Below, one piece after another: positions 55,104-63,002 of a stretch of 64,000 nucleotides of DNA. This DNA comes from JAEZBP01 sp963832725 (GTDB taxonomy: Bacteria; Myxococcota_A; Polyangia; Polyangiales; Sandaracinaceae), in contig CAWHVG010000005.1 of NCBI GenBank assembly GCA_963832725.1, forward strand, positions 1,488,001 through 1,552,000. The letters run 5' to 3'. Under the pieces are notes generated by a model that was not told the origin of the DNA, ran no database searches, and saw only the letters and a list, made by a program, of their open reading frames with translations. Positions within the stretch are counted from its first letter, which is position 1, and each line of letters begins with the position of its first letter. The translations under genes and the position numbers were made by a program.

Positions 55104-57704
55104 GTGACGACGACGAGACCCACGTGGATCGTTTGCGTGCTCGCCCTCGCGCTCGGTGCGTGCGGCGGCTCGAACGGGCCCGACGACGCTTCCACCACGC
55201 CGGACGCAGCTTCCAACGCGCCCGACGCGGCCGAGCCGCAATGCACGCCCGACGCGTTCACGGTGCCGAGCGGCGACGGCGCGGCCGATCCGCTCTCCGT
55301 GGCGGCGGGCGAAGTGCGCGCAGGCCGGCTGTCCGCGGACGCCGTGCCCACCGACTCGACGGGCCTCGGTCAGTGGCGCGAAGGCGACTTCGTCCTCGCC
55401 AACGAGCGCGTCGGCGTGATCGTCAGCAGCGACCAGGGCCCCGGCCAGCTCTACGACCCCTACGGCGGTCGCGTGGTCGGCCTCGCGCGCGTGGAAGGCG
55501 GCGCGCTGGTGAAGCCCGCCGACTACAACATGATCCTGCTCGGCCTCGGCCGCTTCATCCTCGCCACCGAGTCGGTCGGCGTGGTCGCCGACGGGAGCGA
55601 CGGGCAGCCCGCGGTGATCCGCGCGGTCGGCACGCTCACCCGCATCCGCGCCCTGGCCGACCTGCTCGACGGCTTCTTGCCGGGCGACTTCGAGGGGATG
55701 CCCGCCGCGCTCGACTACGAGCTGGCCCCCGACTCGGACGCGCTCGACATCTACCTCTCGGTCCGCGCCGACCAGCGCGGCATCCGCGCCGGCAAGGGCG
55801 CCGTGGTGGCCTTCTTCCAGAGCTTCCGGATGCCGGCCTGGGCGCCCGAGAACGGCTTCGGCGACCGCCTCCTGCCGACCGAGTACGTCGCGTTCGAGGG
55901 CGACGACACCACCAGCTACGCGTGGAAGGCCGCCGACGGCGAGATGGTCAACCCGCTCTTCGGCACCGGCGGCATCGACGTCATCACCGGCTCCCGCTAC
56001 ATCCTCGAGCGCTGCGGCGAAGGGAGGCTGCACCTCGGCCGGATGGTGGTCGGCGGCGACGGGCTGCCCGGTGTCCAAGCGGCCATCGCCGGCATCGACG
56101 GCACCTCTCTCCAGACCCTCAGCGGCAGCGTGGTCGAGGCCGACGGAAGCCCCGCCCAGGACGTTCGCCTCCACGTCACCACGGCCGACGGCACGCACCT
56201 GACCCGCTTCCGCCCGGCCGCCGACGGCACCTTCTCCGTCCAGGTCGATCCGAACGCGGCGCAGATCTACGCCTGGCGCGAAGGCGAGGGCCTCGTCGGC
56301 CCGGTCGACATCGGCAGCGGCGACGTCCAGGTCGAGATGGGCGCCCGCGGCACCATCGCCGTCACCGCCACCGACGACGCCGACACGCCGATGCCGGTCC
56401 GGGTGGAGGTCTTCCCGCTCGACGGCAGCCCGCCGACGGCGCCCGATCCCTTCGGCGAGCACCCGCCCAGCCACGGCCGCAGCCTGGTCGCGTTCCCGAC
56501 CGACGGCGTCGTCTCGCTGGACGTCCCGGTCGGCCACTACCGCGTCTCGGTCACCCGCGGCCCCGAGTACGAGCGGATCGATCCCGAGGTCCAGGTGAAC
56601 GCCGGCGAAGAGGTGCCCGTCACGGCCGCCCTGGCGCGGGTCGTCGACACCACCGACGTGATGTGCGCCGACTTCCACATCCACACCCACCGCTCGGTCG
56701 ACTCGGCCGACACCGGCACCTTCAAGGTCCGGGCGCTGGTCGCCGACGGCCTGGAGATCCCGATCCGGAGCGACCACGAGTGGGTGAACGACTTCCAGCC
56801 CGTCGTCGAGTCGCTCGGCCTCGCCGACTTCGCGTTCGGCATCGCCGGCCTGGAGCTGACGACCTTCACCTACGGCCACTTCGGCGTCTTCCCGCTGGTG
56901 CCCGACGACTCGCGCCCGAGCGGCGGCGCCGTGCTCTGGTACGACCGGCTCGCGCCCGCGGTCTTCGACGAGGTGCGGGGCCGGCCCGAGTCGCCGGGGC
57001 TCATCATCAATCACCCTCGAGCCGGCGGCATCCGCCAGGGCTACTTCATCCAGGCCGGCTACGACCCCGACACGGGCGCCGTCACGCACCCGGAGCTCTG
57101 GGACGACCGCTTCTCGGTGGTCGAGGTCTTCAACTCGTCGGACTTCGAGCACAACCGCGACACGACGGTGAAGGACTGGCTCTCGCTCTTGGTCTCGGGC
57201 CGCCGGGTCTATGCCGTGGGCTCCTCGGACAGCCACCGCATCTACGACGCGCCGGTCGGCTTCCCGCGCACCTGCCTCCGGATCGGCGTGGACGACCCGC
57301 GCGCGCTCACCGGCGACATGGTCCGCGACACGGCCATGGCCGGCCACGCGGTCGTCAGCGGTGGCATCTACCTCGACGTGACCGGCCCCGACGGCGCGCG
57401 GCCGGGCGACGAGGTCTCCGGCGCCGGCATGCGGGCCAGCCTCGACGTCGTGGTCCGTGCCGCGCCCTGGGTCGACGTCACCCGCCTCGAGGTCATCGTC
57501 GACGGCGTCACCACCGAGACCATGCCCATCACCGCCGCCGACGCCGACCCGCTCGATCCCACCATCCGGGCCCACGCCACCATCGAGGCCGACGTCCAGG
57601 CCGGCGGCTCCTTCGTCATCCTGCACGCCGCCGGCGACCAGCCCGTCGACTCGGTCGGCGACCTCCCCTACGCCGTCTCGAACCCCATCTTCCTGTCGCG
57701 CTGA
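55104..57704 (+). CDS. PHP-domain lipoprotein (CehA/McbA-like metallohydrolase)
   Basis: 866 aa from GTG 55104; lipobox WIVCVLALALGACGGSN then an Asp/Ala linker. The N-terminal ~400 residues are strand-rich (LSVAAGEVRAGRLSADAVPT; VLANERVGVIVSSDQGPGQL). A carboxypeptidase-regulatory-like fold follows (LSGSVVEADGSPAQDVRLHV). The C-terminal PHP domain has metal ligands DFHIHTHRSVDSADTGTFKV, SDHEWVNDFQ, LIINHPRAGG and GSSDSHRIYDAPVGFPRT. Surface-anchored phosphoesterase or carbamate-type hydrolase of the CehA/McbA group (inference). Stands alone between intergenic gaps and is intact. Confidence 0.88.
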   Translation: MTTTRPTWIVCVLALALGACGGSNGPDDASTTPDAASNAPDAAEPQCTPDAFTVPSGDGAADPLSVAAGEVRAGRLSADAVPTDSTGLGQWREGDFVLANERVGVIVSSDQGPGQLYDPYGGRVVGLARVEGGALVKPADYNMILLGLGRFILATESVGVVADGSDGQPAVIRAVGTLTRIRALADLLDGFLPGDFEGMPAALDYELAPDSDALDIYLSVRADQRGIRAGKGAVVAFFQSFRMPAWAPENGFGDRLLPTEYVAFEGDDTTSYAWKAADGEMVNPLFGTGGIDVITGSRYILERCGEGRLHLGRMVVGGDGLPGVQAAIAGIDGTSLQTLSGSVVEADGSPAQDVRLHVTTADGTHLTRFRPAADGTFSVQVDPNAAQIYAWREGEGLVGPVDIGSGDVQVEMGARGTIAVTATDDADTPMPVRVEVFPLDGSPPTAPDPFGEHPPSHGRSLVAFPTDGVVSLDVPVGHYRVSVTRGPEYERIDPEVQVNAGEEVPVTAALARVVDTTDVMCADFHIHTHRSVDSADTGTFKVRALVADGLEIPIRSDHEWVNDFQPVVESLGLADFAFGIAGLELTTFTYGHFGVFPLVPDDSRPSGGAVLWYDRLAPAVFDEVRGRPESPGLIINHPRAGGIRQGYFIQAGYDPDTGAVTHPELWDDRFSVVEVFNSSDFEHNRDTTVKDWLSLLVSGRRVYAVGSSDSHRIYDAPVGFPRTCLRIGVDDPRALTGDMVRDTAMAGHAVVSGGIYLDVTGPDGARPGDEVSGAGMRASLDVVVRAAPWVDVTRLEVIVDGVTTETMPITAADADPLDPTIRAHATIEADVQAGGSFVILHAAGDQPVDSVGDLPYAVSNPIFLSR

Positions 57705-57760
57705 GCGCGCTCACGCCGTCCGGCGCGGGACCGAGGGAGAGCCGTCGCAGATCCGCTCGC

Positions 57761-57973
57761 TCGCGGGGAACCGGCGACCAAACGACTTCGGCCGCTCCGG
57801 ATCGCAGGCTGGCGGAACGGACGCGGATCGACCGAGGATCACCCTCGCGGGGAACCGGCGACCAAACGACTTCGGCCGCTCCGGATCGCAGGCTGGCGGA
57901 ACGGACGCGGATCGACCGAGGATCACCCTCGCGGGGAACCGGCGACCCAAACGACTTCGGCCGCTCCGGTTCG
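57761..57973. repeat. 84-bp tandem repeat next to a terminator
   Basis: Copies start at 57761, 57845 and 57929 (period exactly 84), the third only about half length. The first two are essentially identical. Each contains acgacttcggccgctccgg, the left arm of the terminator hairpin; only the last is followed by the right arm. Confidence 0.85.
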
Positions 57974-57990
57974 AGACCGGAGCGGCCGAA
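57956..57990. terminator. Strong hairpin between convergent genes
   Basis: A perfect 15-bp stem (ttcggccgctccggt and accggagcggccgaa) around a 5-nt loop, between the PHP lipoprotein (stop 57704) and the Gly/Tyr-rich lipoprotein (stop 58016, minus strand). Works for both directions. Confidence 0.75.
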
Positions 57991-58015
57991 TGCGAGGCAG
58001 AACGTCGCGGGCGGC

Positions 58016-58531
58016 TCAGCGACCGACGTGGGTGACGCGACTGCCACCGCCACCACGGAAGCCGCCGCCGCCACCGCGGAAGCCGCCACCGCCGGGCCGC
58101 GCCATGACCGGCGCCCGACCGCGCGGAGGCGCCGCCATCACCCGACCGCGACCGCCGCCGCCGCGGTACTGCGGGCCGACGTGGTAGACCTGGCTCGGCG
58201 GCCGCGCGTAGCCCCGACCACGGCCGCGACCGGGCGTCGCGTAGACCGGACCGCGACGGTAGGCGGGGCCGCGACGGTAGGCGGGGCCGCGACGGTAGTA
58301 GCCGTTTCCGTAACCACGCTGCACGCCGCCACGGTAGTAGGGCTGCGCGTAGCCGTAGTTGTAGCCGTTGCCGTAGCCGTAGTTGCCGTAGCCCGAGTAG
58401 TTGTTGCCGTAGCCCGAGTAGTAGCCGGATCCGTACCCGGAGCCGTATCCGTACCCGTAGCTACCGCAACCGCTCAGAGCGAACGCGCCGAGCGCGATGC
58501 CGGCAACGAGAACAGGGCGTAGGAGCTTCAT
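58016..58531 (-). CDS. Gly/Tyr/Arg-rich lipoprotein
   Basis: 171 aa from ATG 58531 behind GGAGG. Signal and lipobox VAGIALGAFALSGCGSYGYG. The mature protein is low-complexity: Tyr/Gly/Asn repeats first (GYGNNYSGYGNYGYGNGY), then RRGPAYRRGPAYRRGPVYA, and a C-terminal Gly/Arg stretch (GGGGFRGGGGGFRGGGGS). It resembles adhesive or structural surface proteins and could bind polysaccharide. No catalytic domain. Faces the PHP lipoprotein across the hairpin. Confidence 0.85.
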   Translation of the reverse strand: MKLLRPVLVAGIALGAFALSGCGSYGYGYGSGYGSGYYSGYGNNYSGYGNYGYGNGYNYGYAQPYYRGGVQRGYGNGYYRRGPAYRRGPAYRRGPVYATPGRGRGRGYARPPSQVYHVGPQYRGGGGRGRVMAAPPRGRAPVMARPGGGGFRGGGGGFRGGGGSRVTHVGR

Positions 58532-58749
58532 CTCGACCTCCGGTGTCCCCGCGGTGTGCTCGGGTCGGAGCACACGGCCCGAAAGAACAACAGCGGGCCG
58601 GGACGAATATGCCACGCCCGCGCGCCAGCACGCGGACCCGCGGCTCGCGACCCTCCCGAAGAGAGATGAGCACGCGCGCCGCCGATGGAAAGCATGAGTC
58701 AACCCGGGCCGGAATGACAGCCCGCCCGCGCCGCGGTACGAACCGTCCC

Positions 58750-59703
58750 ATGTGGTTCGGATCGCGTGAAGACGAAGTGGGGCGGCTGGAGCGCGCCGCG
58801 CAGGCGGCGCTCGAGGGTGGCGACTTCGACGCGGCGGACGCCATCGCCGCCCGCCTGCTCGAGCTCGGCTGGTCGGGCGGGTTCGAGATCGCCGCGCTGG
58901 CGGCGCGTGGCCGAGGCGAGCCCGCGCTGGCAGCGAAACGATTGGAAGAAGGCGTCGAGAAAGCGCCCGGCGCCGGCTCGCTCTGGCTCCTTCTCGGCGT
59001 CGTGCGCTCCGACTTGGCCCGCTACGACGCTGCGCTCGACGCCTTCGAGCGCGCGCTGAGCGCCGAGGGCGCCGAGCCGATCACCGTCCGCTTCAACCGC
59101 GCCGTCGCCCACCAGCGTCGGGGCAATCCCGGCGCGGCGCTCGACGACCTCGAGGTCATCCTGTCGCTGCCCAAGCCGCCCCCCTTCGCCGAGGACGCGC
59201 TCGCGCTGGCCGCCGAGTGCCTGGCCACCATCGGCCGCGCCGACGACGGGCTGACCATGGTCCGCGCGGCCCACGACGCCTGCGCGGCGGACGACCCGCG
59301 CCGCCCCCGCCTGAGCGCCGAGCTGGCCGTCGCGCTCGAGCGCGCGGGCGGCGACGAGGCCGAGGTCCGCCAACGCTTTCTCGAGGCCGCCTCGGCGGGC
59401 GTGGCCACGCCGGCATTCTTGGCCCTCGGCCGCCGCCTGTCGCCGCTCCCGAGCGAGTCGCCACGCCTGCACCACCTCGTCGTGCAGGCGGACCCGATCG
59501 AGCCCGACGCGGCCGGCCTGCTCCGCGTCTTCCAGGTCGTCGCCGACGACCCCGCAGGAGCCCTCACCGCCGCCCGCGCCTACCTGCCGGAGGCCGTGCG
59601 CGAGAGCGCCGCCATCGAGCAGCACCAGGACCGCGGCCCCGCGAGCGACGAGCCGGGCGTCCACGGCGCCTCCGAGCTGCTCCACTACGCCGACGAGAGC
59701 TGA
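58750..59703 (+). CDS. TPR-like repeat protein
   Basis: 317 aa from ATG 58750 (MWFGSREDEVGRLERAAQA). Alpha-helical repeats: AALEGGDFDAADAIAARLLE, LLLGVVRSDLARYDAALDAF, RFNRAVAHQRRGNPGAALDD, ALALAAECLATIGRADDGLT. Cytoplasmic scaffold, partner unknown. The tail is His/Glu-rich (ASELLHYADES). A hairpin follows at 59898. Intact, high G+C. Confidence 0.85.
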   Translation: MWFGSREDEVGRLERAAQAALEGGDFDAADAIAARLLELGWSGGFEIAALAARGRGEPALAAKRLEEGVEKAPGAGSLWLLLGVVRSDLARYDAALDAFERALSAEGAEPITVRFNRAVAHQRRGNPGAALDDLEVILSLPKPPPFAEDALALAAECLATIGRADDGLTMVRAAHDACAADDPRRPRLSAELAVALERAGGDEAEVRQRFLEAASAGVATPAFLALGRRLSPLPSESPRLHHLVVQADPIEPDAAGLLRVFQVVADDPAGALTAARAYLPEAVRESAAIEQHQDRGPASDEPGVHGASELLHYADES

Positions 59704-59897
59704 AAGGCACGCCCTCCCCGGCGAGTCGATCACCGGCCACGCAGGCCGGGCACACTCGAGATCCTCGCCGCACTCCGGGAGGCCCGCGCTCCGGGAGGCG
59801 CTTCCTTCCAGCCGTCGCGATCGGCGCGAGGCCGAGAAGATGCGCGCGCGGCTCTGACGGCGAACCACGAAGCCGTGGCAAAAGGACGCGTTGAACC

Positions 59898-59918
59898 GAG
59901 CCCCTACGCGGGGGGCTC
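59898..59918. terminator. Short hairpin between convergent genes
   Basis: Stem gagcccc / ggggctc (7 bp, loop tacgcgg plus one G), located between the TPR stop (59703) and the minus-strand membrane protein stop (59983). Confidence 0.45.
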
Positions 59919-59982
59919 GTGTCCGCACCCGGGTTGAGTCGCTGATGACGAAAGAGCCTGCCGTGGAGCGGCGTCGGCGCGA

Positions 59983-61599
59983 CTACCGACGGACTCGCTC
60001 GTACATGCGCCAATCGGAATTCCCGAACACAAAATCCCACGCACGGTCGTCTCTGACGGCCGCGTCGAGCTCCGCATCACGCGTCGAGACAATGATCCGC
60101 GTCGCCCATCTGACGACTTCCGGTTCGTGGTCCGGATCTCTCCTATATTGATCCAACTGCGACTGTCGGTCCCGATAATGAGGAGTTGTCAGCGGCGTCC
60201 CGAACGCGGACCGATGCTGGTGCAACGCGCATATCTGGCGGCCCATCTCCCAACTTTCCACCAACACTCGCTGCGGCTCACTCTCGCTCCGCAGCCTCGC
60301 GTGCACCTCCTCCCACGTCGCCCCCCAAACCAGACTGGACCGGTGAGGCATCGTTTTGTACTGATCTTCGAGAAAGAGGGCCGTATCCGGGAGCACCACG
60401 ACCGCAAGCATCACGCCCACCATTGCCACACTTCGCGGACCTGCGCCCTTCGACATCCTATACTGCAACCACGCAATGAGAGTGATCCACAGCGCTGCGT
60501 GCAGGTAGCCCCTCGTGAAGTGCATGGGCATCAACTTGACGTCCAAGCCAAACCTACTGTTCTGACTTAGAACGACGGTCCAAGCCGCCAGCAGCACCAC
60601 TGGTACGAGCACGAACCGCTTCCAAATTTCACGACGAAATCCCGCGTCGAGCAGCACCACGGGGGCGAGCAACGCGATCCCATACCCCACGAGCATACTC
60701 TGCATGGTGAGATGGGCGTCGAGACCCGACCGATGTTGGTCCTGCAGCGATCGAATCGCGCCATCCGACGGAAGCACTACCAGGTAGAACAAGACAAAAG
60801 CTGTTGCGAGCAACGCCGACAGAGCCCAGGCCGATCTTGGAGGCCCACCTCCGCGCCACCGGCCCAACGCCAACGATCCCATCTGTACGCCACTTGCTTG
60901 GATTCCGACGAAGGGATTCGCGAGACAGGCGAGCCCATAGAAGAGCACGGACAGACGCCACCGACGCGAACCGAGCGCGTACAGCTGAGCGAATATGATC
61001 GCGTGATAGAAAAGCTCGAGCGGATACATGAGGTTCCTGAACACATCCAAGAACCACCAATAGTAGGGCGCCTCGAGGTGGACTATTTCCCGTCGCCAAG
61101 CGGGCGACAGAACACTGTGTGGCATCCCGAACGACGCCGAGATCCAGGCCGCTCCGCCTCCCAAGCCAACGACGATGAATGCCACCCAGAACCAGATACC
61201 CGAGCGAAAACCGATCCGAAGAAGCGCTCCGAGCGCGGTGTACATGCAGGCTCCGAACAACAACCGGAGCCCATGACCGATCCACGTCGGCGGCACACCG
61301 ATCATGAGCAACCATCCGATCATGGATATCGGAAGATTGACCAACAACGGCGGTGGATTCTCTCTGAGATCGTGCGGGCTGCCATAGCTCAGAGTCGTTG
61401 GACTCCTCTCGGCCATCCGCCCGTAGCACACGTAGGTCGGCATATCGCCTTGGAACCAGCCTGAGAACGTGAGCGCAGGAGGAACCCGCCAGAGCCATGA
61501 CAGCAAAAGCAAGGTGAAGGCGATCGCAATCGCAAGACCGAGCAACGACGAAACCCACCACGGCGCATGGCGGTCCGGTATTCGCGGATTCGATTTCAC
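59983..61599 (-). CDS. Polytopic membrane protein, possible GT-C-type glycosyltransferase
   Basis: 538 aa from ATG 61599. Roughly ten to eleven hydrophobic helices (LLGLAIAIAFTLLLLSWLWR; WVAFIVVGLGGGAAWISASF; ALLATAFVLFYLVVLPSDG; VAMVGVMLAVVVLPDTALFL). The first loop contains FQGDMPTYVCYGRMAE, and a soluble C-terminal domain ends FVFGNSDWRMYERVRR. Layout resembles lipid-phosphate-dependent GT-C transferases or wzy-like proteins, but no diagnostic motif is secure. Noticeably lower G+C than its neighbours, suggesting transfer, as is usual for polysaccharide genes. Confidence 0.7.
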   Translation of the reverse strand: MKSNPRIPDRHAPWWVSSLLGLAIAIAFTLLLLSWLWRVPPALTFSGWFQGDMPTYVCYGRMAERSPTTLSYGSPHDLRENPPPLLVNLPISMIGWLLMIGVPPTWIGHGLRLLFGACMYTALGALLRIGFRSGIWFWVAFIVVGLGGGAAWISASFGMPHSVLSPAWRREIVHLEAPYYWWFLDVFRNLMYPLELFYHAIIFAQLYALGSRRWRLSVLFYGLACLANPFVGIQASGVQMGSLALGRWRGGGPPRSAWALSALLATAFVLFYLVVLPSDGAIRSLQDQHRSGLDAHLTMQSMLVGYGIALLAPVVLLDAGFRREIWKRFVLVPVVLLAAWTVVLSQNSRFGLDVKLMPMHFTRGYLHAALWITLIAWLQYRMSKGAGPRSVAMVGVMLAVVVLPDTALFLEDQYKTMPHRSSLVWGATWEEVHARLRSESEPQRVLVESWEMGRQICALHQHRSAFGTPLTTPHYRDRQSQLDQYRRDPDHEPEVVRWATRIIVSTRDAELDAAVRDDRAWDFVFGNSDWRMYERVRR

Positions 61600-61691
61600 T
61601 CATGCTCCCGGAAACACGCCCCACACCGCGTGCCACCGAGAGCGGCGGCCCGGCACGGCGCGAGGTGGCGCCCACGCGGGTGTCGAGGGTC

Positions 61692-62549
61692 TCAGGCGGC
61701 CGCGCGCGGCTCGACAGCGACCAGGGCGTCGACCTCGGCTTCGTCGATGACGATCCCGTACTTGGCCAAGGGCGCGACGATGGCCTCACGGACCGCGCGC
61801 TGGACCTGATCGGGATAGAGCTTCGACTCGATCCAGCCGATCTCGTGGACCTCCTCCGTCGTCGCACGACGGCGCGGCGAGGTGGCGTCGGAGGGCTTGC
61901 GCTTCCACGCGCCCGAGAGCGAGCGGAGGCTCGAAAGGGCCACCCCGGAGAGACGGGCGCGCTCGGCGTCGTCCATCCGCTCGCTCGCCCACTCGAGGTA
62001 GAGGCCGCCGAGCCGGTAGTGCAGCGACTCGTCCGCCGCGATGCGCTCGTAGACGGCGCGGGTGAGGGGGTGGGTCGTCGTCCGGAGCGCGCCCACGACC
62101 ATGCGGCCGCTGAACGCTTCGGCGACGCAGCTCACCCGCAGGACGAGCTCGTTGGCGCGCTGAAAGGGCGAGAGCTCCGGGCTCGGGCGCGCGACGAGGT
62201 CGTCGAAGTCGACCAACCGCGGCGCGGCGCCGCCGAGCTCCATCGCCACCCGGCTCGCGAGCTCCACGTGCACGACCTCGTCCGCGACGAAGCTGCTGGC
62301 CATGCCGAGCAGATCGAGCGGCGCCGAGAGCTCGGTGAGCGCGTTGAGGACGGCGGAGAACGCCGCCACGGCGCGGTACTCCGTGTACGCCGACTCGGTC
62401 CAGGAGACGCGCGCGGCGTCCACGACGTCGGGCGCGTAGCGCGAGGGATCGAGGGTGCCCCAGGGCAGCTCCTCGATCCCCGGCCGCGCCTTGCGGAAGT
62501 GGTGCTCCGCCGCGCCGCCCATCCACTCGAGCTCGAAGAGCCCGCGCAT
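61692..62549 (-). CDS. Ferritin-like (di-iron type) protein
   Basis: 285 aa from ATG 62549, which overlaps the stop of the upstream lipoprotein by 1 nt. Four-helix pattern with acidic/His positions: WTESAYTEYRAVAAFSAVLN, FVADEVVHVELASRVAMELG, RVSCVAEAFSGRMVVGALRT, RIAADESLHYRLGGLYLEWA. The E...ExxH pairs could bind two metal ions. The C-terminal extension (EVHEIGWIESKLYPDQVQRA) is conserved-looking. The coupled lipoprotein gene suggests a shared function in metal handling or an oxidase reaction; unproved. Confidence 0.82.
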   Translation of the reverse strand: MRGLFELEWMGGAAEHHFRKARPGIEELPWGTLDPSRYAPDVVDAARVSWTESAYTEYRAVAAFSAVLNALTELSAPLDLLGMASSFVADEVVHVELASRVAMELGGAAPRLVDFDDLVARPSPELSPFQRANELVLRVSCVAEAFSGRMVVGALRTTTHPLTRAVYERIAADESLHYRLGGLYLEWASERMDDAERARLSGVALSSLRSLSGAWKRKPSDATSPRRRATTEEVHEIGWIESKLYPDQVQRAVREAIVAPLAKYGIVIDEAEVDALVAVEPRAAA

Positions 62550-62878
62550 CAGTGGCTCCCGCCGTCGTCGCCGCCGTCCGGCACGAACAGGCCGCCGGAA
62601 TGTGCGCCCGCGTCCCCCACCAACGCGCCGCAGCAGGGGCCGCCGTCGTCGGCGCCGGCGTCGGTGCCAGCGTCCCCGATCGTGCTGCCCGCGTCTCCGA
62701 CCGACAAGCCGACTGGCCCTCCGGCGTCCTCGATCGACGTGCCGGCGTCGATGGCGCGCGTGCCCACTTCGACCATGCTCCCGCAGGCGCTGACCGCGGT
62801 CGCGATCAGCGATCCGCTGCTGAGCGCCGCGGCCTTCAGGAGCATCCGCTTGCCCTTCTTCTTCTCGTCTCGGCTCAT
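62549..62878 (-). CDS. Asp/Gly/Ala-rich lipoprotein, coupled to the ferritin-like gene
   Basis: 109 aa. ATG 62878 chosen because GGAGG lies 8 nt upstream. n-region SRDEKKKGKRMLLKAAALSS, lipobox IATAVSACGS. The mature part consists of DAG repeats (SIEDAGGPVGLSVGDAGSTI; GDAGTDAGADDGGPCCG) and is probably disordered. Ends TGATG with the ferritin-like start, so translation is coupled. Confidence 0.8.
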   Translation of the reverse strand: MSRDEKKKGKRMLLKAAALSSGSLIATAVSACGSMVEVGTRAIDAGTSIEDAGGPVGLSVGDAGSTIGDAGTDAGADDGGPCCGALVGDAGAHSGGLFVPDGGDDGGSH

Positions 62879-63002
62879 GCAAAGCACCTCCGGCGAGGCG
62901 CCTCAGCAATCTTCCGGCCAGACGTCCGCAGGGAAGAACGTGGCCGCGGGCGCGTGCCGAGCTGTGCCGCTCCCGGGCTCACCCGGTCGAGATGGCGGCG
63001 CT

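Noticed and set aside
55071..57626. 851-codon minus-strand frame
   Set aside because: Antisense of the PHP lipoprotein; no start signal or domain.
57761..57973. CRISPR-like or mobile repeat
   Set aside because: Only 2.5 contiguous 84-bp copies, no spacers; explained by duplication of a terminator arm.
54851..58522. 1223-codon open frame on the plus strand
   Set aside because: Arg/Pro-rich out-of-frame reading of the PHP lipoprotein.
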